In this document: positions 44,889-54,200 of the stretch, one piece after another
Layout: each line of letters begins with the position of its first letter
How positions within the stretch are numbered: position 1 is the first letter of the stretch
NCBI GenBank assembly: GCA_003598085.1
Contig: QZKU01000145.1
Coordinates: 1 to 64,000 of the forward strand
Origin: Candidatus Abyssobacteria bacterium SURF_5
GTDB lineage: Bacteria; Abyssobacteria; SURF-5
Length of the DNA stretch: 64,000 bases
Direction of reading: 5' to 3'
The notes under the pieces: model-generated
What the model was told of the DNA's origin: nothing
What the model saw: only the letters and a program-made list of their open reading frames with translations
Databases searched by the model: none
Position numbers and translations under genes: made by a program

Positions 44889-44909
44889 CCGCGGCATGAC
44901 CTGCCGCGG
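44889..44909. promoter_or_regulatory. Inverted repeat, candidate activator-binding site
   Basis: CCGCGGCA, TGACC, TGCCGCGG: perfect 8-bp arms with a 5-bp spacer, 20 bp upstream of the sigma-54 -24 box and between the two divergent sigma-54 promoters. Size and place fit a dimeric enhancer-binding protein. Other half-site-like GCGGCAAC copies occur at 44672-44679 and 44823-44830. A perfect 12-bp palindrome GCTGCATGCAGC (44760-44771) and CTCCGC-N5-GCGGAG (44711-44727) also lie in the 290-bp space. No gene is present there. Confidence 0.5.
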
Positions 44910-44929
44910 CCGTGCGGAGCATTTGACGG

Positions 44930-44945
44930 TGGCATAGTTTTTGCC
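44930..44945 (+). promoter_or_regulatory. Sigma-54 promoter of the Hdr operon
   Basis: TGGCATA, GTTT, TTGCC with the GG-N10-GC spacing. Transcription would begin near 44956, about 90 nt before the first Hdr gene, whose ATG (45044) has AGGAGG 8 nt upstream. Confidence 0.75.
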
Positions 44946-45043
44946 CAACTAAAAGACGGTGGTGGCATCCGACGCCATGAGGAAACGGCGAGCGAGCATT
45001 GAGCCGCCCCGCAAATGGAGCTTGAGAACAGGAGGTTCTTCAT

Positions 45044-46183
45044 ATGGCTTCTGTTTCCCCGATGCTTGAAATAACCGACGCCATCATGGAGGTCGGCGGC
45101 AAGACTCTGAAGGTATGCATGCAGTGCGGCACGTGCACGGGAGTATGTCCCTGGAATCTGGTGGACGAATTCAGCCCGAGGCTCTTGATCCGGCTGGTCA
45201 GCCTGGGCATCGAAGGATATGAACAGGACAGCCTGTGGAATTGCGTCACCTGCGCCACGTGCGTCACCCGGTGCCCCCGTGGAATCGATATCATCGATGT
45301 CATCAGATCGACGCGGAGCGTCATGCTCGAGAGCGGAATCGTGCCGCCGGCCTATCGCGTGCCTCTCGCAAGCCTGCGCAATGAGGGGAATCCGTGGAGC
45401 TCTCCCCGCTCGGAACGCGCGGATTGGGCGGCAAAATTGAATATTCCCGAGTTCTCCGAGGCGACCGAACATCTGCTTTTCGCCTGCTGCACCCATGCGT
45501 ATGACGCCCGAAACAGGAAGGTCCTGAAGGAGACGGCCGAACTGCTTCTAAAAGGAGGCGCCTCCGTCGGCATTATCGGAACCGAGGAAAGCTGCTGCGG
45601 CGACCAGGCGCATAAATGCGGCGCTCTGGAAACATATACGGCGCTGCAGGAAGCCAATACCGAGCTTTTTGCCGCTCGCGGAGTCAGAAAGATCATCACC
45701 ACGTCTCCTCATTGCCTGAATCTGTTCATCAAGGAGTATAAAGGCGAGTTCGATGCAGTCCATTACACGCAAGTCTTCGCGAAGCTCATCAAGGAGAAAA
45801 AGCTTGTTCCTGCAAAACCGGTCCCATTGAAGGTCGCCTATCACGATCCCTGCTACCTGGGCCGCCACAACAACATTTATGATGAGCCGAGAGACGTTCT
45901 CCGCAGCATTCCCGCACTGGAGTACGTGGAACTTCCCCGATGCAAGCAAAGGAGCCTGTGCTGCGGCGGAGGCGGAGGCGGCATCTGGTCTGAAATCGAA
46001 GTCGAAAAACGTTTCAGCGTGCTGCGCATACGGGAGGCGAAGGAAGCCGGCGCAAACGTGATAGCCACCGCGTGCCCGTTCTGCATGATCATGCTCGAGG
46101 ACGGCCTGAAGGCTTCAGGCATCGATGAGAGCGAGATGAAGATTCTCGATGTGAGCGAGTTACTCTATGAATCGGTCGAATAA
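45044..46183 (+). CDS. HdrD-like iron-sulfur protein (HdrC-HdrB fusion type)
   Basis: Protein of 379 residues. An N-terminal bis-[4Fe-4S] domain (CMQCGTCTGVCP and CVTCATCVTRCP, about 25-85) is fused to two CCG domains. The CCG cysteines appear in LFACCTHAYD...ESCCGDQAHK and CYLGRHN...SLCCGGGGGG...CPFCM, where HdrB/HdrD holds non-cubane clusters that reduce a heterodisulfide. The protein resembles HdrD, TmcB and DsrK, which pass electrons to or from a disulfide or membrane partner. No membrane anchor is visible. It is the first gene of a sigma-54-controlled nine-gene operon. Confidence 0.9.
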   Translation: MASVSPMLEITDAIMEVGGKTLKVCMQCGTCTGVCPWNLVDEFSPRLLIRLVSLGIEGYEQDSLWNCVTCATCVTRCPRGIDIIDVIRSTRSVMLESGIVPPAYRVPLASLRNEGNPWSSPRSERADWAAKLNIPEFSEATEHLLFACCTHAYDARNRKVLKETAELLLKGGASVGIIGTEESCCGDQAHKCGALETYTALQEANTELFAARGVRKIITTSPHCLNLFIKEYKGEFDAVHYTQVFAKLIKEKKLVPAKPVPLKVAYHDPCYLGRHNNIYDEPRDVLRSIPALEYVELPRCKQRSLCCGGGGGGIWSEIEVEKRFSVLRIREAKEAGANVIATACPFCMIMLEDGLKASGIDESEMKILDVSELLYESVE

Positions 46184-46198
46184 AACGGCGGGGAAATC

Positions 46199-49100
46199 AT
46201 GAGCAGAGAATTTCCATTAAGAGAGGAACGAATCGGTTTCTATATCTGTCATTGCGGTATCAATATCGCATTCAAGGTCAGATGCGCTGAAGTAGCCGAG
46301 TATATCGGAACATTGCCCGGCGTCGCCGTCTCGCGCGATTACCTGTTCATGTGCTCTGATCCCGGGCAGGAGATTATCGAGAAAGACATCAGGGAGCTCG
46401 ACCTGACGCGCGTGGTGGTCGCTTCCTGCTCCCCCCGCATGCACGAGCATACCTTCAGGGCGGCATGCGCGCGAGCCGGCCTCAACCCCTTCCGGGCATT
46501 TCATCATGTCTGCGTCCGGGAGCATGTATCCTGGGTCACTCTCGACGAAGACCAGGCCACCGAGAAAGCAAAACTGCTCGCTCGCGCCGGCATCAGGCGC
46601 GTGCGATATCAATCCGACCTCTTTCCCAAAACCTTCCCCGTCAATCCCAACACGCTCGTGGTCGGCGGCGGAATCACCGGAATGCAAGCGTCGCTTGACG
46701 TCGCAAAGGCAGGTTACAAGGTGTATCTCGTCGAGCGGCAGGCCACTATCGGCGGCCACATGCTCCAATACGACAAGACCTTCCCGACCATGGACTGCGC
46801 CGCCTGCATCGGTACGCCCAAGATGGTCGCCGTCGGCCAGAATCCGAACATCGAAATTCTCTCCCTGAGCGAGGTCGAAGAGATCAGCGGTTTCGTCGGC
46901 AACTTCAAGGTCAAAGTGAGAAAGCACGCCCGCTACGTGAAAGCTGACAAGTGCACAGGCTGCGCCGAATGCACCAAGTATTGTCCCATCATCGTGCCGA
47001 ATGAATGGGATGTGAACACGAAGCAGCGCAACGCCGTGTACCGGCCGTTCCCGCAAGCGGTCCCCATCACGTTCGCCATCGATAAAAAGGACAGGGGCCC
47101 CTGCGTCCAGACGTGTCCCGCCGGCACCAATGTGCAAGGCTACGTCACGATGATCCGAGAGGGCAAATACAAGGAAGCCCTCAAGATAATCATGGAAAAC
47201 CTCCCGCTCCCGGGCGTGCTCGGCAGAGTCTGTCCGGCCCCATGCGAAAAAGAGTGCAGGAGAGGCGAAGTCGATGAGCCGGTTTCAATCCGGAACCTGA
47301 AGCGCTTCGCCGCCGACCAGGCGGATTGGGAAACGCTCGAACTGCCCGAAATCGATATGAAGCCGCCTGAGGAAAAGGTGGCGATCGTGGGATCGGGCCC
47401 GGCAGGCCTTGCCTGCGCGTATTTCCTCGCCCGAAAAGGATATCATCCGACCGTCTTCGAGGCCTTGCCGGAGGTCGGCGGCATGCTGCGGGCCGGCATC
47501 CCCGATTACCGCCTGCCGCCCGAGGTGCTCAATCGCGAAGTGAATTATATCCGCCGCCTGGGAGTCGAGATCAAGACCAACGCTCCCATCGGCGGAGAAA
47601 CAACAATCGAGAGCCTCCTCGCCAATGGCTTCAAGGCAGTGTTCTTGTCGACCGGCGCCCACAACGAATTCAAACTCGGTGTCGAGGGCGAAGACGCCGC
47701 AGGCGTGCTGAAAGGAATCTCGTTCCTGCGCGACGTGAATTTCTGCGCGAATGGAGAGGTGGGCAAGAAGGCCGTCGTTATCGGCGGCGGCGCGGTCGCC
47801 ATGGACGTGGCCCGCGTCGCTCGGCGCAAGGGCGCCTCGGAAGTGCACGTCTATTGCCTTGAGAAGCGACACGAAATGCCCGCGTGGGTCGAGGAGATCG
47901 AAGCCGCCGAGGCCGAAGGAATCGAGATTCATAATGCATGGGGCGTCAAACGGATATTGACGAACGACGCGAAAGTCAAGGGCATCGAGTTCAAGCGATG
48001 TACCGCGGTATTTGACGAAAACAAGAGATTCAGTCCGCAGTACGATGATTCTGAAACCATAACCGAAAACTGCAATACGGTTCTGGTTGCAATCGGCCAG
48101 AGACCTGATCTGTCCTGCCTCAACGGCTCGAAGGATGTCCAGCTTACCCGAAGAGGCCTTATTGCCGCCGATCCGGTCACCTTGCAGACCAGCAAGCCCG
48201 GCGTTTTTGCGGGCGGCGAAATGTATTCCGGGCCCTCGCTTGTGGTGCAGGCGGTGGCGACCGGCAAGGAGGCCGCCATTTCCATCGAGCGCTACTTGAA
48301 GAGCGAAGACCTTGTTCTCGACAGGCCCGAGCGTCCAAAGGGCGAGAACTGGGCCCCCATCCCTGAAGACGTCCAGAAGGCCGCTCGTGCGAAAATGCCC
48401 GAACTCGCGCCCGCTGACAGAGTGAACGGCTTCGTCGAAGTCGAGACGGGCTTCACCGAGGAGCAAGCCAGAGCCGAAGCCGCCCGCTGTCTCTCGTGCG
48501 GCGTGTGCTGCGAGTGCAAGCAGTGCGTGCCCGCTTGCGAGGCGAAGGCAATCGACCACGATGCCAAGGACGAAATCGTCACGCTCGACGTGGGCTCAAT
48601 TATCCTGGCCACCGGCTTCGACATCATGGACCCGACGCCGATGCAGGAGTACGGCTACGGCAAATACCGCAATGTTCTGACAAGCTTGGAATTCGAGCGC
48701 CTCTCCAACGCCACGGGTCCCACCTCCGGCAAAATCCTTCTCCGGGACCCGAACGACAGGTGGAACCACACCCGGCCCCCCAAGAGCGTCGCATTCCTGC
48801 ACTGCGTCGGCAGCCGCGACAAAAACTATCACGACTATTGCTCGCGAACCTGCTGTATGTACGCGCTGAAAATGGCGCACCTGGTTAAGGACAAGTGCGG
48901 CCATGACACGCAGGTGTTCAATTTCTACATCGATATGCGGTGCTTCGGAAAAGGACAGGAGGAGTTTTACCGCCGCATCCAGGATGAGGGCGTGAGGATG
49001 GTCCGGGGCAAGGCCGTCGAGGTGACCGATAAGGCGGAGGACCCGAGCGAAGAAGGAATGCTCATCGTACGGGCGGAAGACTCGCTGATCGGCAAAATGC

Positions 49101-49630
49101 TGAGGGTGCCGGTCGAGATGGTGGTTCTGTGCACGGCCATGGAACCGCGGCCGGACGCCCTGGAGGTGGCCAGAATCTTCGGCCTATCACTCAGCGCCGA
49201 CGGCTTCTTCATGGAAGAACATCCGAAGCTCGAGCCGGTCTCGACCCCAACCTCCGGCGTCTTCCTCGCCGGCGCTTGCCAGGGTCCGAAGGACATAACT
49301 GATTCAGTCGCGCAGGCAAAAGCGGCCGCCAGCGAAGCGCAGGCGCTTTCCACCCTGGGGAAAGTGATCGTCCCGCCGATGATAAGCCATATCGACGAAG
49401 ACATCTGCATCGGCTGTCAAGTCTGCATCGGGTTGTGCCCGTACTCTGCGATCGAATTCGACGAATTCAAAAAGGTTAGCGTGGTGAATGAGGCTGTTTG
49501 TAAAGGATGCGGGAGCTGCGCCGCCTACTGCCCGAGCGGCGCCGCCGACATACGCCATTTCACCCAAAAACAGATTTTCGGTGAAATCGAGGGAATCCTC
49601 GTAGGAGCCAAGGAGACACGCGATGAGTAA
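46199..49630 (+). CDS. hdrA: HdrA with inserted GltD-type NAD(P)H:flavin domain
   Basis: Protein of 1143 residues. It starts as HdrA: CHCGINIA, an FAD site LVVGGGITGMQASL (about 154), FPTMDCAACIGTPKM, and a ferredoxin-like CTGCAECTKYCP (about 251). From about 300 to 760 the sequence is that of the GltD/NfnB small-subunit family: Cys-rich CVQTCPAG...CPAPCEKEC, an FAD site VAIVGSGPAGLACAY (about 394) and a nucleotide site VVIGGGAVAMDVAR (about 525). HdrA then resumes (CVGSRDKNYHDYCSRTCCMYALK) and ends with two [4Fe-4S] motifs (about 1070-1115). The inserted domain suggests NAD(P)H enters the complex here. It overlaps the MvhD gene by 8 bp. Confidence 0.92.
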   Translation: MSREFPLREERIGFYICHCGINIAFKVRCAEVAEYIGTLPGVAVSRDYLFMCSDPGQEIIEKDIRELDLTRVVVASCSPRMHEHTFRAACARAGLNPFRAFHHVCVREHVSWVTLDEDQATEKAKLLARAGIRRVRYQSDLFPKTFPVNPNTLVVGGGITGMQASLDVAKAGYKVYLVERQATIGGHMLQYDKTFPTMDCAACIGTPKMVAVGQNPNIEILSLSEVEEISGFVGNFKVKVRKHARYVKADKCTGCAECTKYCPIIVPNEWDVNTKQRNAVYRPFPQAVPITFAIDKKDRGPCVQTCPAGTNVQGYVTMIREGKYKEALKIIMENLPLPGVLGRVCPAPCEKECRRGEVDEPVSIRNLKRFAADQADWETLELPEIDMKPPEEKVAIVGSGPAGLACAYFLARKGYHPTVFEALPEVGGMLRAGIPDYRLPPEVLNREVNYIRRLGVEIKTNAPIGGETTIESLLANGFKAVFLSTGAHNEFKLGVEGEDAAGVLKGISFLRDVNFCANGEVGKKAVVIGGGAVAMDVARVARRKGASEVHVYCLEKRHEMPAWVEEIEAAEAEGIEIHNAWGVKRILTNDAKVKGIEFKRCTAVFDENKRFSPQYDDSETITENCNTVLVAIGQRPDLSCLNGSKDVQLTRRGLIAADPVTLQTSKPGVFAGGEMYSGPSLVVQAVATGKEAAISIERYLKSEDLVLDRPERPKGENWAPIPEDVQKAARAKMPELAPADRVNGFVEVETGFTEEQARAEAARCLSCGVCCECKQCVPACEAKAIDHDAKDEIVTLDVGSIILATGFDIMDPTPMQEYGYGKYRNVLTSLEFERLSNATGPTSGKILLRDPNDRWNHTRPPKSVAFLHCVGSRDKNYHDYCSRTCCMYALKMAHLVKDKCGHDTQVFNFYIDMRCFGKGQEEFYRRIQDEGVRMVRGKAVEVTDKAEDPSEEGMLIVRAEDSLIGKMLRVPVEMVVLCTAMEPRPDALEVARIFGLSLSADGFFMEEHPKLEPVSTPTSGVFLAGACQGPKDITDSVAQAKAAASEAQALSTLGKVIVPPMISHIDEDICIGCQVCIGLCPYSAIEFDEFKKVSVVNEAVCKGCGSCAAYCPSGAADIRHFTQKQIFGEIEGILVGAKETRDE

Positions 49631-50051
49631 GGAGTTCGAACCCACAATTGTTGCTTTCCTCTGCAACTGGTGCACGTTCACCGCTGCGGACCTCGCCGGC
49701 ACGTCGCGCCTCAGTTATCCCGAGAACGTCAAGATAATCCGCATGATGTGCAGCGGCATGGTCGATCCGCTCTATGTTCTCAAAGCCTTCATGGAGGGGG
49801 CGGACGGCGTTTTCATCGGAGGATGCTGGCCCGGCGACTGCCATTATATCAACGGCAACCTGAAGGCGCGCCGGCGAGTGGCGTTGCTTACGGAAATTCT
49901 GAAGCAGTTCGGAATCGAGGAGGACAGGTTCTGGCTGCGCTGGGTTGCCGCCAGCGACGGCGTCATGTTCCAGGAGTTCTCCAAACAGATGACTGAAAAG
50001 CTCCGACAAATGGGGCCGAGCCCGCTCAGTGTCAATCAAACAATCGCGTGA
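49623..50051 (+). CDS. mvhD: MvhD/FrhD-like [2Fe-2S] electron-transfer subunit
   Basis: Protein of 142 residues in the MvhD family, which relays electrons between HdrA and a hydrogenase or dehydrogenase. The family cysteines are seen in FLCNWC (about 14-17), MMCSGM and GGCWPGDCHY. It starts inside the end of the HdrA-GltD gene and precedes an FrhB-like gene. With no hydrogenase subunits encoded here, it likely bridges the Hdr core to the FrhB-like or GltD module. Confidence 0.92.
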   Translation: MSKEFEPTIVAFLCNWCTFTAADLAGTSRLSYPENVKIIRMMCSGMVDPLYVLKAFMEGADGVFIGGCWPGDCHYINGNLKARRRVALLTEILKQFGIEEDRFWLRWVAASDGVMFQEFSKQMTEKLRQMGPSPLSVNQTIA

Positions 50052-50073
50052 GGATTCGCTGAGGAGAATTGAG

Positions 50074-51210
50074 ATGACGGAATACAGCAAACTGGTTGCT
50101 CAAGATGGTTCGATAAACAAATCGCTGGCCTCTTTTTTCAGGACCATGCTCGAGAAGAATGTCGTGGACGCCGTCCTCGTGCCGGCCCACCAGAATCCAA
50201 AGGGAGTCATGCAGACGCTGATTACCGCCCCGGAAGCGCTCGATGCCGTTGACCCCTTCGCGCCTGTAGCGCCGACGAATTCGGCAAGACTCGTGACCCG
50301 GCTCACGAACGTCCCCTCCGGGAGGCCGGTGGCGGTGGTGATGCGGTCGTGCGAGATACGGGCGCTCCTCGAACTGGTCAAACTCAAGCAGGCGAACGTC
50401 GACGACCTCCTTTTGATCGGAATTGACTGTCTCGGCAGATACGAAAATGCCGATTACTTGAAATACGAACAAGGCGGCGCCACGACCGAGGACTTCCTCA
50501 AAGCCGCTTGCGGAGACAAAGGAACCAAAAGCGCCGACGGGTTCGACGTTGCCGTCGCCTGCCGGATCTGCGAATATCCGGCGGCAGACAATGCGGATGT
50601 CCGCCTCTGCGTCATTGGCGCCTCTCCGGGCGAGGTCTTTGTCGAGTGGGCCACGGAGAAAGGGCTGAATGCACGCAAGGCGATGGGACTCGAAGCGGAA
50701 GCAGGCCCGGCCGGCCGCGACGCGGCGGTGCAACAGATCAAGAAAACGAGAACCGCGCAACGAGACAAGGTGTTCTCCGATATGTATGAGCACGTCGGGA
50801 GCATGGAGAAGCTGCGGGATCATCTGGCTGGTTGCATAAATTGCTATAACTGCCGCGCGGCCTGCCCCGTCTGTTATTGCAAAGAATGCGTCTTCGTCAC
50901 CGATACCTTCCGCCACCCCGGCGACCAATACCTCTCATGGGGCGATAAGCGCGGCTTCATGAAGATGCCAACCGAGACAGTGCTGTTCCACCTGACTCGC
51001 ATGACTCACATGAGCGCGCTGTGCGTGGGCTGCGGCCAGTGCTCGAGCGCGTGCCCGAATGATATCCATGTGACCGAGCTTTTCAGGTCGGTCGCCAACA
51101 GGACTCAGGCCAGATTCGACTACCATCCGGGCAGATCGCTCGATGAGCCTCAGCCGCTGGCGGTGTTCTATGCGGAAGAGCTTACGGAAGTAACCGGACA
51201 AGTTAAGTAG
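50074..51210 (+). CDS. FrhB/FdhB-like flavin iron-sulfur protein
   Basis: Protein of about 378 residues (from ATG 50074, which has AGGAGA 8 nt upstream). It resembles the beta subunit of F420-reducing hydrogenase and of formate dehydrogenase: a flavin-binding core with RSCEIRALLELVKLKQ and LLLIGIDCLG, plus two cluster motifs, CINCYNCRAACPVCYC (about 261) and CVGCGQCSSACP (about 320). In FrhB the core binds FAD and reduces F420; bacterial homologues may use NAD(P)H, ferredoxin or an unknown partner. No catalytic formate dehydrogenase or hydrogenase subunit is encoded in the window. Confidence 0.85.
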   Translation: MTEYSKLVAQDGSINKSLASFFRTMLEKNVVDAVLVPAHQNPKGVMQTLITAPEALDAVDPFAPVAPTNSARLVTRLTNVPSGRPVAVVMRSCEIRALLELVKLKQANVDDLLLIGIDCLGRYENADYLKYEQGGATTEDFLKAACGDKGTKSADGFDVAVACRICEYPAADNADVRLCVIGASPGEVFVEWATEKGLNARKAMGLEAEAGPAGRDAAVQQIKKTRTAQRDKVFSDMYEHVGSMEKLRDHLAGCINCYNCRAACPVCYCKECVFVTDTFRHPGDQYLSWGDKRGFMKMPTETVLFHLTRMTHMSALCVGCGQCSSACPNDIHVTELFRSVANRTQARFDYHPGRSLDEPQPLAVFYAEELTEVTGQVK

Positions 51211-51219
51211 GAGAAACCA

Positions 51220-54200
51220 ATGACTGAGGAAAACGCTGTCGGAACAGTGCTCGTCGTGGGCGCCGGCATCGCCGGAATCAAATCCGCCCTCGAATTGGCC
51301 GAGACGGGTTATAAAGTTATCCTTACCGACAATTCGCCTTCTGTCGGCGGCATCCTGCAAAAGCTCGACCATCAGTTCCCAACCGACCACTGCGGAATGT
51401 GCAGGATGCTGCCGCTGGTCGGACGCGAACACGCGTCGCAGCACTGCATGCGCAAAAGCCTGTTCCATGACAACATCGAGATTCTTCCGTTCACCGAGAT
51501 CACATCCGTTAAAGGAGACGCAGGCGCCTACACAGTGGAGCTGCTCAGACGGGCGCGGCATGTCAATACCGATATCTGCAACGGACTCGGCAAGTGCATC
51601 GACGTGTGCCCGGTGGAAGCGCCCGACGAATTCAATCAGGGCCTTACCCGGCGCAAAGCCATCTACAAGCCTGTCCCTCATAATGTCCCCCAAATGCTGC
51701 TCATAGATATGCAAGCCTGCACCAGGTGCGGCGAGTGCGTGAAGGCGTGTCCGGTGAACGCGATCGACCTGGAGGCGCAGGACGAAGCGAGCCTGGTCGA
51801 GGTGAATGCAATAATACTCGCGGCCGGCGCGACTCTCTATGATCCCGCCACAGATGATGACGCGAAAGCATATGCGGTCTCGCCCGACGTCGTCAGCTCG
51901 TTGGCCTTCGAGCGCATCTTGAGCGGATCGGGCCTCTACGACGGGACGATCCGCCGCCCGTCGGATGGCAAGCCCGCCAAACGCATTGCCTGGATTCAAT
52001 GCGTCGGCTCCCGCAACCGCAGGAAGGGCCGAGATTATTGCTCGTCCATTTGCTGCATGTTCGCGCTCAAAGAGGCGGTGCTCGCCCATGAAAAGGGAGG
52101 GCCGGACACCGAGACAACCATCTTTTACATGGATATGCGCACCTTCGGGAAGGAGTTTTATCAGTACCGCGAGCGGGCCGAACGCGAATACGGCGTGCGC
52201 CTTGTTCGCTGCCGCGTTCAGAGCGTGTTGCGGGAGGCCGACGGCTCGCTGCTGGTCCGATACCTCGATCAGAAAACCGGAGAATTTGTCGAAGACTCCT
52301 ATGACATGGTGGTGCTTTCGACCGGTCAGGCGCCTTTCGAAGACCATCGCAGGCTCGCCGAATTGCTCGGCTTGGATCGCGCGCCCTCGGGACTGCTCCC
52401 CCTGCTCGACTTCGAGAAAGTGAAGCTGGTGAAGCCGGGAATCTTTATCTGCGGCTCGCTGATGGGGCTCACCGACATCAGCGAGGCCATCACCAGCGGG
52501 ATCGCAGCGGCAGGTGAAACATCGAAAATGCTTCTTGCCTCCGGGATCAAAAGGCTGGAAGACGAGCCGGCTCCGGAACGGCCGGTGGACAAACAGGCTC
52601 CGCTTGTATCGGTCGTTCTGTGCAGTTGTAAAGGAGTCAAGGCGCCCGAAGGGCTCGACCTCGAGCCGCTGATCTCGACCATCAAGAAATATCCCGGAGT
52701 GGGTGAAGCTCATCTCGTGGAGGCGCTGTGCCGGGAAGAGGGAGAGCAGGAGCTTAAGGAAATCCTCGAGCAGACAAAATGCAACCGGCTCATCATCGGA
52801 GCCTGCCTCCCGTACGTGTACCGGCAGCGGTTCAGGAAGCTGGCTCAAACCGCAGGTTTCAATCCGGCCCTGGTGGAGATATTTGATCTGTTGAGCGCGG
52901 CGAGACATGGCCTGCCGGAGACAAACGGGACCGATTGGGTGCAGTTGGCTTTAGAGGAAATGAGCGCGCTGCTCGAAAAACTTAAGCTGGCGCAGGCGCT
53001 TCACTCTCATGCTCTGCCCATCCATCAGACGGCGCTCGTGGTCGGCGGCGGCGTCGCAGGTATGCGAGCCGCCCTCTCCCTTGCCGATCGAGGGATCAAA
53101 ACACACCTGGTGGAAAAATCCGACCGGCTCGGCGGGCATGCGGCCAATGGATTGCATTACACGATTGACGGATTAGACCCCGCCGGCCTGGTCTCCGAAC
53201 TGAACCGGAAAATCGAGGAGCAGCGGAACCTGACAGTCCATTTGAACAGCGAGATTATTGGCTCCAAGGGTGCGCTCGGACGCTTCACTACCGAAATCCG
53301 CAGCAGCGACAGCAACCAAAAACTCGAGCACGGCGCGGTGATCATAGCCACCGGCGGTCATGAAGCCAAAACCACTGAATACGCCTACGGCCAGAGCGAG
53401 CGCGTTGTGACCCAGGTTGAACTGGAGGAGCGACTGACAGCCGGGGAACTCGATGCGGCAACTCTGGAGAACGTGGTGATGATTCAATGCGTCGGCTCGC
53501 GGGAGAAAGGCGCGCGCGAGTACTGCAGCCGCATCTGCTGCGCGGCCGCATTGAAGAACGCATTCAAGATCCTTGAGAAGAATCCTGCGGCCCGCATCTA
53601 CATCCTCAATCGGGACATGATGACCTACGGCTTCCTCGAGAAATACTATACCAGGGCGCGAGGCGAAGGGATCATGTTCATCAATTATGAACTCGATCAG
53701 AAGCCGCAGGTGGAGATCGTTGACGACAAGCCGCTCGTGAAATTCACCGATCCGGTCCTCCAGATGCCGCTCGAGGTGACCGCCGATCTGCTGGCGCTCG
53801 CCACCGGCATACAGCCCCCTTCATCCAACGAACAGCTTGCCCAAAGCTTCGGCTTGCCGCTCACGTCGGAAGGCTTCTTTCAGGAGGCCGATTCGAAATG
53901 GCGGCCGGTCGAATTCAAGAAGCTGGGCGTCTTTCTCGCGGGCACGGCGCACAGCCCGCTGCCACTGAACGAATCGCTCATGCAGGCTGAGGCCGCGGCG
54001 CAGAAAGCCTACGCCCATATCTCCCGACGCACGATTCAAACGGCACGAGCCGTATCCAAAGTGCACGACGCCATCTGCGCCCGCTGCCAAATATGCGTGG
54101 AAATCTGCCCGTACAATGCGCGCGCGTTTGATCCTGAACAGAACTGCATCGTCGTCGACTCGGCAGCATGCCAGGCCTGCGGCCTGTGCGCGGTCGCTTG

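Noticed and set aside
44523-44948. 141-codon minus-strand frame between the divergent sigma-54 promoters
   Set aside because: It is Arg/Ala-rich and of low complexity, with no ribosome-binding site, and it spans both promoter elements.
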